Positions 1 to 5,601 of a stretch of DNA of 7,166 nucleotides are shown one piece after another. Both the position numbers and the translations under genes were made by a program. Each line of letters opens with the position of its first letter. Position 1 is the first letter of the stretch. Source of the DNA: JANNXY01 sp039795755 (GTDB lineage Bacteria; Patescibacteriota; Minisyncoccia; Phycocordibacterales; CAIZIN01); the NCBI GenBank assembly GCA_039795755.1, contig JBDKLF010000016.1, forward strand, positions 1 through 7,166, in the 5' to 3' direction. The notes beneath the pieces were generated by a model. That model saw only the letters and a list, made by a program, of their open reading frames with translations. It was not told where the DNA came from and searched no databases.

Positions 1-929
1 GACCAGATGTACTTGATCCTGCAATTCTCCGACCAGGACGATTCGATCGACGTGTGACAGTGGACCTTCCTGATCGAGCTGATCGAGAAGAAATTCTCAA
101 GGTGCATGGACGAGGTAAGCCATTCGCAGAAGATGTGAATCTCATAGTGATTGCAGAGCGAACTCCAGGATTCTCCGGAGCGGATCTGTATTCACTTATG
201 AATGAAGCAGCAATTCTTGCAGCACGAGAAAATAGAAACAAAGTCTCTCAATACGATCTCATCAGATCAATTGAGAAGGTGATGCTCGGTCCTGAACGAC
301 GAACACATGTGCTCGGGAAGAAAGAAAAAGAAATCACCGCCTATCACGAAGCAGGTCATGCAATCATTTCATCAGTGCTTGCGTATGCTGATCCTGTGCA
401 CAAAATCTCAATTATCAGTCGAGGTCGTGCAGCAGGGTATACCTTGCATCTCCCACTCGATGATCACAAGATGCAGAGTAAGAAAGAATTCCTCGATGAT
501 ATTGCGGTGACACTTGGCGGATATGTGGTAGAGAAGATGATGTTCCATGATATTACCACCGGTCCATCAAATGACTTGCAGGTAGCAACATCACTCGCAC
601 GAGATATGGTCACTCGATATGGAATGTCTGATTATATTGGTCCGATTGCACTTGAGAGTAATGGAGGAAGAGCACTCTTTGGTAAGGGGGTAGAAGACGG
701 TTCATATTCTGAGACCATGAGTACTACTATTGATAGTGAAGTAAAGAAAATCATTACTGAGCAATTGCATATCGCAGAAGAAACCGTGAAGAAACACAAG
801 ACCGTTCTCGATGTGGTTGCCAAGCGACTGATTGAGGTGGAGACCATCGAACGAGATGAATATGAAAAGATCATTGTAGCTCACGGTATTCCTCTCAAGC
901 AGAAGAAGGACATTGAACATCAGGTATAG
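1..929 (+). CDS. ftsH: ATP-dependent zinc metalloprotease FtsH, C-terminal part (5' end outside window)
   Basis: FtsH is a membrane-anchored hexameric AAA+ protease that extracts and degrades misfolded membrane proteins and some short-lived cytosolic proteins. The frame is open from the left edge (first full codon at base 3), so the transmembrane part, Walker A and Walker B lie outside the window. Visible in order: the end of the AAA+ module with RPGRFDR at 30-50, whose arginines (codons 39 and 48) match the family's arginine fingers; the C-terminal AAA lid (PGFSGADL, then NEAAILAAR); the zinc protease motif HEAGH at 345-359; and the third zinc ligand Asp at 573-575 in a SNDLQVAT context. About 190 residues follow HEAGH, roughly 35 fewer than in E. 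coli FtsH, so the variable tail is short. The GTG at 54 is an internal valine, not a start. The gene ends with TAG; a tRNA gene follows 45 bp later on the same strand. Identification is secure. Confidence 0.97.
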   Translation, partial: PDVLDPAILRPGRFDRRVTVDLPDRADREEILKVHGRGKPFAEDVNLIVIAERTPGFSGADLYSLMNEAAILAARENRNKVSQYDLIRSIEKVMLGPERRTHVLGKKEKEITAYHEAGHAIISSVLAYADPVHKISIISRGRAAGYTLHLPLDDHKMQSKKEFLDDIAVTLGGYVVEKMMFHDITTGPSNDLQVATSLARDMVTRYGMSDYIGPIALESNGGRALFGKGVEDGSYSETMSTTIDSEVKKIITEQLHIAEETVKKHKTVLDVVAKRLIEVETIERDEYEKIIVAHGIPLKQKKDIEHQV

Positions 930-935
930 TATTAT

Positions 936-965
936 TTGTAACAAATGACATTTTGTGTGTAATAT
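936..965 (+). promoter_or_regulatory. candidate promoter for the tRNA gene
   Basis: TTGTAA at 936-941 (-35-like) and TAATAT at 960-965 (-10-like) are separated by 18 bp, which would place transcription start near 972, about 3 bases before the tRNA. Both boxes are imperfect, and the tRNA could equally be read through from ftsH. It overlaps the inverted repeat at 943-972. Weak support. Confidence 0.3.
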
Positions 966-972
966 GTCATTT
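943..972. repeat. 9-bp perfect inverted repeat between ftsH and the tRNA gene
   Basis: AAATGACAT (943-951) and ATGTCATTT (964-972) are perfect reverse complements around a 12-nt spacer. Only two of the nine pairs are G-C and no T-run follows on the + strand, so it is a poor intrinsic terminator. It could be an mRNA 3'-end hairpin for ftsH, a processing element just 5' of the tRNA, or an operator, since it overlaps the candidate tRNA promoter. Function unknown. Confidence 0.5.
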
Positions 973-974
973 AT

Positions 975-1047
975 GCGCCTATAGCTCAGTTGGTAGAGCG
1001 TTCTTCTTATACACGAATGGTCCTAGGTTCGATTCCTAGTGGGCGCA
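975..1047 (+). tRNA. tRNA-Ile, anticodon TAT (UAU)
   Basis: A full cloverleaf can be folded by hand. The acceptor stem pairs 975-981 with 1040-1046 (7 pairs, one T-G), with A at 1047 as discriminator. The D arm is GCTC/GAGC (984-987 and 996-999) around AGTTGGTA. The T arm is CTAGG/CCTAG (1023-1027 and 1035-1039) with loop TTCGATT. The anticodon stem is TTCTT/ACGAA (1001-1005 and 1013-1017) with one T.C mismatch (1004/1014). The loop at 1006-1012 is CTTATAC, giving T33, anticodon TAT at 1008-1010 and A37. TAT reads AUA, so isoleucine is called. Pairs reported as isoleucine identity elements are present (C4-G69, T12-A23, C29-G41), but position 38 is C, not A. CCA is not encoded (bases after A73 are CAA), so it would be added after transcription. 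The tRNA itself is certain; the charging identity is less so, because apart from the anticodon and the mismatch it also resembles a Val (TAC) tRNA. Confidence 0.9.
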
Positions 1048-1122
1048 CAATTCAGTGAGACAGACCGAGGTGGGTGGAAGGTTGCTACTCAGAACTCTTA
1101 AATTAAGCTAGTATTGAGTCAT
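1048..1122. other. 75-bp intergenic stretch, tRNA to anchored-protein gene
   Basis: No gene or strong signal is seen. It contains a weak -10-like TAGTAT (1109-1114) placed 8 bases before ATG 1123, with no -35 at normal spacing, and a G-rich run (1067-1083). AGACCGAG at 1062-1069 recurs at 2102-2109, just beyond the other end of the gene. Confidence 0.4.
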
Positions 1123-2094
1123 ATGAAAAATAAACAAAAAGGCTTCATAGGAATTGTGATAACTATCCTTATCGCTCTTGTTACAGTAGGTGGTGGGGTA
1201 TACGTATATCAAGAAAATAAAGTAGCTGAAAATATAGAGATTGATAATACAGTAATAACTACTTCAAACGAAAGTCAGGTAAAAACAGAAGAAAAATCTG
1301 TGGAAAAAAACTTGGTCACACAAATGCAAAAATGTGGTCTGGTCGTTACCTCTCTTGCTGCCAATTCAAAAGTCTCTTTCCCTTTGACTGTAAAAGGGAC
1401 GGTTGATAATAGTGCGACAAACTGTTCTTGGCAGATGTTTGAGGGGCAGGCTGGTACAGCACAATTATTTTTTAACTATGAAAATAAAGGTTGGAAACCT
1501 ATCGGTGTTTCAGTACCTGTAAAAGTTGCTGATTGGACAGCTAAAACAACTTCTTTTGAGATTGTTCTTAATTTTAATAATGGAGGCGTAGGGATTCCAT
1601 CTGGTACTCCTATGAAGATTGTCTTTACTGCAGAAAATGCAGCAGCCATCGAACCAAGCGAAACAGTGGAAGTACCGATCATCCTAGATATAAAAACTAA
1701 TCAACAAGTTACAACAAAATCCTATCTAGGAGCGTCTTACGGATTCTCATACCCATCTGATTGGGAGATCTCGGAAGCTAATCCTGTAATAGGTCTTACG
1801 ATAGCTTATCCTAAAAGTAAAGCGGATCAGGTTATGAATAAGACTATATTAACAACTGATCGAGTCAATATTTCGCTTGTTGAGAATAAATATATTGATT
1901 TGAGTAGTGCTACAAAAATAACACTTAATGGTCAAACTTGGTATACAAAAAACCTTGGCATGACTGACGGTGGAACCGAAAATACAGTAGAGTATTACAA
2001 AGTTTATAACTCGACTAAGTATGTTGTTATAGATTCAGGAATGAGTAACAAGACCACTATTGAATTTATTGCCACCTCATTTACACAAGGTTAA
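1123..2094 (+). CDS. membrane-anchored protein with Ig-like (Gmad2-like) and PsbP-like domains
   Basis: This predicted 323-residue protein has a short basic N-terminus followed by KGF and one hydrophobic segment (about residues 8-29). That resembles a type IV prepilin leader but lacks the Glu at mature position 5, so a plain membrane anchor is more likely. Residues 30-68 are polar linker. Residues 71-190 look like a beta-sandwich with SFPLTVKG and a Cys pair (71 and 101) that could form a disulfide; the pattern recalls Gmad2-type Ig-like domains. Residues 201-323 begin YLGASYGFSYPSDW, typical of PsbP-like extracytoplasmic domains. ATG 1123 is preferred to the in-frame TTG at 1114 because the hydrophobic leader follows it directly and a weak -10-like TAGTAT (1109-1114) overlaps the TTG. 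The gene is strikingly A/T-rich against its neighbours. It converges on recG with a 28-bp gap. The biological role is unknown; the domain calls are by pattern only. Confidence 0.85.
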   Translation: MKNKQKGFIGIVITILIALVTVGGGVYVYQENKVAENIEIDNTVITTSNESQVKTEEKSVEKNLVTQMQKCGLVVTSLAANSKVSFPLTVKGTVDNSATNCSWQMFEGQAGTAQLFFNYENKGWKPIGVSVPVKVADWTAKTTSFEIVLNFNNGGVGIPSGTPMKIVFTAENAAAIEPSETVEVPIILDIKTNQQVTTKSYLGASYGFSYPSDWEISEANPVIGLTIAYPKSKADQVMNKTILTTDRVNISLVENKYIDLSSATKITLNGQTWYTKNLGMTDGGTENTVEYYKVYNSTKYVVIDSGMSNKTTIEFIATSFTQG

Positions 2095-2122
2095 TAAACT
2101 TAGACCGAGCAAAGGTATATTG

Positions 2123-4273
2123 TTATTCGAAGTGTGTTTCTCGATGAACTGCAATCTTTTCGAGGAGAAGGGGATGGTCTGCGAGTGTGGCATCTGTAGC
2201 AACAAGTGCGGTTGCTTCAGTGCGGGCAGCTTCGACCATTTTGATATTCTTGATTGCTTCCATGCCGAGGTCAGAGACACCCCATTGCTTACCCTCTGAT
2301 AGTCCGCCCGCACCACGCTGAGCGAGGTCTGCTTCTGCTAATTCGAATCCGTTCTTGGCATTCTTGATTGCTTTGAGCCGCTCGGTGGTCTTGGGACTTG
2401 TTGATTCTACTGCGATATAACAATACGCCTGATGATTACTTCGTACCACGCGTCCACGTAGTTGATGGAGTTGAGCCAGACCGAATCGCTCACCACCCTC
2501 GATAATCATCACGGTAGCATTGGGAACATTTACTCCTACTTCTACTACTGAAGTTGAGACGAGAATATGAACTTTCCCCTCTGAGAAATCTTTCATGACA
2601 TCGTCTTTTGCTTTGGGAGTCATTTTGCTATGCATCACACCGATAGTGTATTCGGGGAAGATTTTTTCTTTGAGATGTTTTGCTTCAGCTACTGCACTGC
2701 GAGCATTCACGGTCTGTTCTTTGTCTGGATCTGGTTCATTGATGCGAGGACAGATGATATATGCTTGTCTGCCGGCCTGTAATTCATGTCGAATCTTTTC
2801 ATACGTATTCGTTCGGTCCTTGGGCATAATGATTTCAGTAATCACCGGCTTTCTTCCTGTAGGCATTTGATCAAGGACAGTAAGATCGAGATCACCATAG
2901 AGGGTGAGTGCAAGGGTACGAGGAATCGGTGTTGCAGTCATTGAGAGGAGATGGGGGAGATGATTGTCTTTGCGTGCAACTTTGTGACGCTGATTCACTC
3001 CGAATCGATGTTGCTCATCGATGATGACATAGGCGAGATGTTTGAATTCAACAGATTTTTGAATTAATGCATGTGTACCAATGAGAATGGAGATTTCACC
3101 ATTCTTCACCCATTTCAATAATTGTGTACGGGAAATATCAGTTGGCTTGTCGGGGTGAACTTTGGAAGGATATTTCTTGCAGCCCGATCCGGTAATGAGT
3201 CCAATCTGAATAGGGAGATGTGAGAAGAATTGTATGAATGATTCGAAATGTTGCTTGGCAAGGATTTCGGTCGGTGCCATATAAGCAGTCTGTAATGTCC
3301 CGAAGTTCTGTCCGCGTGGACGAGTAACAGTAATGGCAAATGCAGTTGCTGCTGCGACGGCGGTCTTTCCTGATCCTACATCTCCTTCAAGTAATCGAGA
3401 CATCGGATGTCCTGTAGTAAAGTCTTTGCGCACATCATTGATAGCTTTCATTTGTCCTTCAGTAAATGAGAAAGGGAATCGAGAAATGAATTGATTCACT
3501 GTGGTATCGGGAATATCAACTGCGTACGAATGCTCTTTTGAGAGTAAATGCTTTTCTTGTTGGCGAGCAAGTTGAATGAAAAAGATTTCTTCGAATGAGA
3601 ATCGTTTGCGTGCCATTTCGTAATGCTCTTTTTTCTTTGGGGCATGAATCCAGGCGAGTGCGGTCTGTAATCGAGGGAGATTATATTTCTCAAGTATGGT
3701 TTCGGGAATTGGATCGGGAATATGTTCGAAGTATGGCGAAGCAAAGATTCGCTGAAGTACATGAAGCATCCAGTTGGAGGTAATGCCCTTGGTCTCTGGA
3801 TAGACAGGGTGAAGACTATGATCATCAGTGTCGGTGAATAATGAATCACCGACTCCGGTGGGAACTTTGGTAATTGATTCGATCTTTGGATTGGAGAAGT
3901 ATAATGATCCGTTCTTACGCTCGCTTACCATTCCTTCGACTCGTACGAGTGATTCATCAGTAAACATCTTTGCGAGATATGCTTGATGGAACCACACTAC
4001 TTCAATTGATCCGGTATCATCTGTTACACGTGCAGTTGCCATAGGGACTTTGCTGCGGAATCCTTTCTTGGTCTCGAGATTGCTAATTCTTCCGAATATC
4101 ACCACTGATTGCTTACCCTTGAGTGATGCAATAGTGGTAGCTTCTGCCAGATCATTGTACTTGGTAGGGAAATGGTAGAGGAGGTCGAGCGCGCTGTTGA
4201 TACCCAAGCGTTTCAAGGCTTTTTCTTGAGTAGGGAGTATGCGGGTGAATTCGCCTAATTTCATGGTAGGCAT
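2123..4273 (-). CDS. recG: ATP-dependent DNA helicase RecG
   Basis: RecG is a superfamily 2 translocase that remodels stalled replication forks and branch-migrates Holliday junctions. Numbered from ATG 4273 (716 residues): an N-terminal helical stretch with an RLGI element (22-25); an OB-fold wedge domain (about 55-135) that grips the fork; Walker A GDVGSGKT (297-304); MAPTEILAKQH (332-342); DEQHRFG (419-425, motif II); MTATPIPRTLAL (445-456, motif III); TSVVEVGVNVPNA (574-586); and motif VI QLRGRVVRS (604-612). A C-terminal ADLAQRGAGG stretch (648-657) matches the translocation (TRG) hairpin position. Two insertions sit between motifs I and II (about 318-327 and 364-379), probably lineage features. 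Motif VI and the TRG region depart from the usual consensus (see findings). The start may be the second Met at 4262-4264, because an extended -10 element ends one base before ATG 4273. No Shine-Dalgarno is visible. The gene ends with TAA and has no clear terminator of its own. Confidence 0.97.
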   Translation of the reverse strand: MPTMKLGEFTRILPTQEKALKRLGINSALDLLYHFPTKYNDLAEATTIASLKGKQSVVIFGRISNLETKKGFRSKVPMATARVTDDTGSIEVVWFHQAYLAKMFTDESLVRVEGMVSERKNGSLYFSNPKIESITKVPTGVGDSLFTDTDDHSLHPVYPETKGITSNWMLHVLQRIFASPYFEHIPDPIPETILEKYNLPRLQTALAWIHAPKKKEHYEMARKRFSFEEIFFIQLARQQEKHLLSKEHSYAVDIPDTTVNQFISRFPFSFTEGQMKAINDVRKDFTTGHPMSRLLEGDVGSGKTAVAAATAFAITVTRPRGQNFGTLQTAYMAPTEILAKQHFESFIQFFSHLPIQIGLITGSGCKKYPSKVHPDKPTDISRTQLLKWVKNGEISILIGTHALIQKSVEFKHLAYVIIDEQHRFGVNQRHKVARKDNHLPHLLSMTATPIPRTLALTLYGDLDLTVLDQMPTGRKPVITEIIMPKDRTNTYEKIRHELQAGRQAYIICPRINEPDPDKEQTVNARSAVAEAKHLKEKIFPEYTIGVMHSKMTPKAKDDVMKDFSEGKVHILVSTSVVEVGVNVPNATVMIIEGGERFGLAQLHQLRGRVVRSNHQAYCYIAVESTSPKTTERLKAIKNAKNGFELAEADLAQRGAGGLSEGKQWGVSDLGMEAIKNIKMVEAARTEATALVATDATLADHPLLLEKIAVHRETHFE

Positions 4274-4282
4274 ATTGTATCA
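4274..4282 (-). promoter_or_regulatory. extended -10 element for recG
   Basis: On the minus strand TGATACAAT (4282 down to 4274) is a good extended -10 (TG-n-TACAAT). Start of transcription is expected about 7 bases on, near 4267, which lies inside the first possible recG codons but 3 bases before the second Met codon (4264-4262). No convincing -35 is seen, as expected for extended -10 promoters. It lies just beyond the terminator of the preceding gene, so recG probably has its own promoter. Confidence 0.5.
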
Positions 4283-4285
4283 AAT

Positions 4286-4311
4286 AAAAACACCACAGCT
4301 ATGCCGTGGCG
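4286..4311 (-). terminator. rho-independent terminator of the small helical protein gene
   Basis: On the minus strand 4309-4303 (CCACGGC) pairs with 4299-4293 (GCTGTGG) with one G-T pair and an ATA loop. The stem can be extended by a G-T and a C-G pair to 4311/4291. It is followed immediately by TTTTT (4290-4286), then A and TTT. The hairpin includes the TAG stop codon of the upstream gene (4301-4299). It separates that gene from recG, whose first possible ATG is 12 bases beyond the T-run. Confidence 0.78.
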
Positions 4312-4700
4312 CTACTAGGTGTGGCTTGTGCTTTAGGCGGGTCGATTGCTTGTTGCGCAAGTTCCGATGAGATGATTCCTTTTGAAATTCGAATTCTGAA
4401 ATCGATAGTGCTATTGCCAGTGGAACTGGCCTTCGCATAGCTTCGAATTCTATCGGATACCAATCGGAGTCTGTGTCTGGTTTCACTCAATTTCTGCTCC
4501 AAGGAACGAATAGAGTGACTTGTCCATCGATTGGCGATAAGTCTCTGAGATGTTGCACTAGTGATTTGCTCCAAGTGTGCATGACCTTCATCTAACTCAT
4601 TGTGGAGTCTGAGAAGTTCACGAAGAAGCTTCGTTGTGTCGATTGTTTTTTCTGGAAAAAGCGACACTAAAAAACATAAAATACCAAAGAACTTTTTCAT
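4299..4700 (-). CDS. small exported or membrane-anchored helical protein, function unknown
   Basis: The 133-residue product starts MKKFFGILCFLVSLF, a short basic plus hydrophobic segment consistent with a signal peptide or N-terminal anchor. The Cys at residue 9 has no proper lipobox in front, so a lipoprotein is not supported. Residues 22-92 are strongly helical and charged, with leucines spaced as in a coiled coil (LLRELLRLHNEL, then SIRSLEQKLSETRHRL). The tail (119-133) is Pro/Ala/Ser/Thr-rich and probably disordered. I do not recognise the family. Support that it is a real gene: a near-consensus promoter directly upstream, a strong terminator directly downstream, and a plausible export signal. 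It lies between mutY and recG on the same strand but as its own transcription unit. Its start has no Shine-Dalgarno, and the predicted transcript begins at or next to the ATG. Confidence 0.75.
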   Translation of the reverse strand: MKKFFGILCFLVSLFPEKTIDTTKLLRELLRLHNELDEGHAHLEQITSATSQRLIANRWTSHSIRSLEQKLSETRHRLRLVSDRIRSYAKASSTGNSTIDFRIRISKGIISSELAQQAIDPPKAQATPSSATA

Positions 4701-4706
4701 ATTTTC

Positions 4707-4734
4707 ATCATACTTATATGAGTAGGTGTGTCAA
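4707..4734 (-). promoter_or_regulatory. near-consensus sigma-70 promoter giving a leaderless mRNA
   Basis: On the minus strand TTGACA (4734-4729, perfect -35) and TATGAT (4712-4707, one mismatch to TATAAT) are separated by 16 bp. Only 6 bases lie between the -10 and the ATG at 4700, so initiation at the usual distance would fall on or beside the A of the start codon. It sits in the 39-bp gap after the mutY stop. It is the best promoter in the window. Confidence 0.8.
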
Positions 4735-4739
4735 GGGTT

Positions 4740-5576
4740 TTAGACGATTTTCCACATGTTTCGTTCGTTTTTTATGAATCCTTCTCTTTTCATGTCATGC
4801 AAATTTTTCATCAATGCTTCTTTATCAAATGATTCGTGAAATATTTTTTCTAATTCATGTTCTGTTCGTGACTTCTCATGAATGAGAGTGAGAATCTTGG
4901 ATCGGAATTCTCGATTAGATCCTTTGAAAGCACTTTGCTTCTTGTAATGGGTTGATTGGCGAGAGAGATTCCCAAGGGTCTGCTTGAGATGAGATCCATA
5001 ATCCATGAGTGCCCAGTACCATTCACGAGGGCGTGTCTGGTCAACTGTCTTTTCGATAAGTGGCATAAGTTGCTTGTCATGAACTGCTGTTTTGTCTTTG
5101 AAAAAATGATGAATAAACACTGTTCTCACATTAGTCTCAATAAATGTCACGGGAATATTAAATGCAAATGCCGAGATTGATCGTGCAGTATTGGGTCCGA
5201 TATGAGGAAGTGCTTCTAATTGTTCGAGGTCCTGAGGAAGTGTACCTTTGCATGTTTCTGTAACAATTTTTGCAATGTTATGTAGTGCCAAGCCTCGACG
5301 ATTATAGCCAAGTCCTTTCCATTCACTGAGTACTTCACTTACTGATGCTTGTGCAAGCTTTTTCCAATTTGGAAACTTTTTCATAAATGAAGCGTATTTG
5401 GTCATCACTCGGGTGACTTGTGTCTGTTGAAGCATGATTTCTGATACGACAATAGAATAAGGACTCGTATCATGTCTCCATGTGAGATCGTGTCTGCCAT
5501 GTGTATGGTAGTAGTCCCAGACGGTCTTTGTGAAGCTTTGCAGTTGTTTGGTATTTGGCTTGGGCGTGATAATCAT
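4740..5576 (-). CDS. mutY: MutY-family A/G-specific adenine glycosylase, Fe-S-free variant
   Basis: MutY removes adenine mispaired with 8-oxoguanine, the first step of a base-excision repair that prevents G-to-T changes. Numbered from ATG 5576 (278 residues): SEIMLQQTQV (45-54) contains the catalytic Glu46 matching E. coli Glu37; WKGLGYNRRGLALH (86-99) is typical of the family; LPHIGPNTARSI (123-134) is the helix-hairpin-helix DNA-binding motif. In FIETNVRTV (145-153) Glu147 stands where the catalytic Asp (E. coli Asp138) is expected. The only Cys is 109, so the C-x6-C-x2-C-x5-C iron-sulfur cluster is absent; that region instead reads MDYGSHLKQT...RQSTHYKKQS...KGS. There is no NUDIX-like 8-oxoG-recognition domain; the last 50 residues look like a small winged helix. 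ATG 5576 is chosen over ATG 5612 because the TATAAT -10 (5595-5590) lies between them and the upstream choice would overlap the divergent gene. HhH-GPD glycosylase is certain; adenine specificity is inferred. Confidence 0.88.
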   Translation of the reverse strand: MIITPKPNTKQLQSFTKTVWDYYHTHGRHDLTWRHDTSPYSIVVSEIMLQQTQVTRVMTKYASFMKKFPNWKKLAQASVSEVLSEWKGLGYNRRGLALHNIAKIVTETCKGTLPQDLEQLEALPHIGPNTARSISAFAFNIPVTFIETNVRTVFIHHFFKDKTAVHDKQLMPLIEKTVDQTRPREWYWALMDYGSHLKQTLGNLSRQSTHYKKQSAFKGSNREFRSKILTLIHEKSRTEHELEKIFHESFDKEALMKNLHDMKREGFIKNERNMWKIV

Positions 5577-5588
5577 CAGGTACTTTGA

Positions 5589-5595
5589 TATTATA
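5589..5595. promoter_or_regulatory. overlapping divergent -10 elements between mutY and the anchored-protein gene
   Basis: The minus strand reads TATAAT at 5595-5590 (perfect -10), giving a start near 5583 and about a 7-base leader before the mutY ATG at 5576. TTTTGT at 5618-5613 is a weak -35 with 17-bp spacing. The plus strand reads TATTAT at 5589-5594, exactly 7 bases before the ATG at 5602, which would give a leaderless mRNA; no -35 is visible for it. The two boxes share almost all bases, so polymerase could occupy only one direction at a time. Confidence 0.55.
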
Positions 5596-5601
5596 TGATT
5601 A

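Noticed and set aside
54..56. GTG as a start codon for the protease gene
   Set aside because: The frame continues upstream to the edge with PDVLDPAILRPGRFDR, a core AAA+ stretch of FtsH, so this GTG is an internal valine.
943..972. Inverted repeat as a rho-independent terminator of ftsH
   Set aside because: The stem has only two G-C pairs and is not followed by a T-run on the + strand.
1114..1122. TTG start adding three residues to the anchored protein
   Set aside because: ATG 1123 is a stronger codon, is followed directly by the basic-hydrophobic leader, and the TTG overlaps the only -10-like box.
1023..2109. Genomic island using the tRNA 3' end as attachment site
   Set aside because: No second copy of the tRNA 3' end (TTCGATTCCTAGTGGGCGC) and no integrase were found in the window; only an 8-bp flanking repeat remains, reported with low weight.
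2060..2299. Open frame on + strand spanning the end of the anchored-protein gene and the end of recG
   Set aside because: It overlaps both real genes, has Cys-rich but motif-free content and arises opposite recG codons.
3496..3849. 117-codon open frame on the minus strand within recG
   Set aside because: It is fully inside recG in another frame, lacks any recognisable motif and is explained by RecG coding constraint; other internal frames (for example 2595-2870, 4280-4486, 4956-5180) were dismissed for the same reason.
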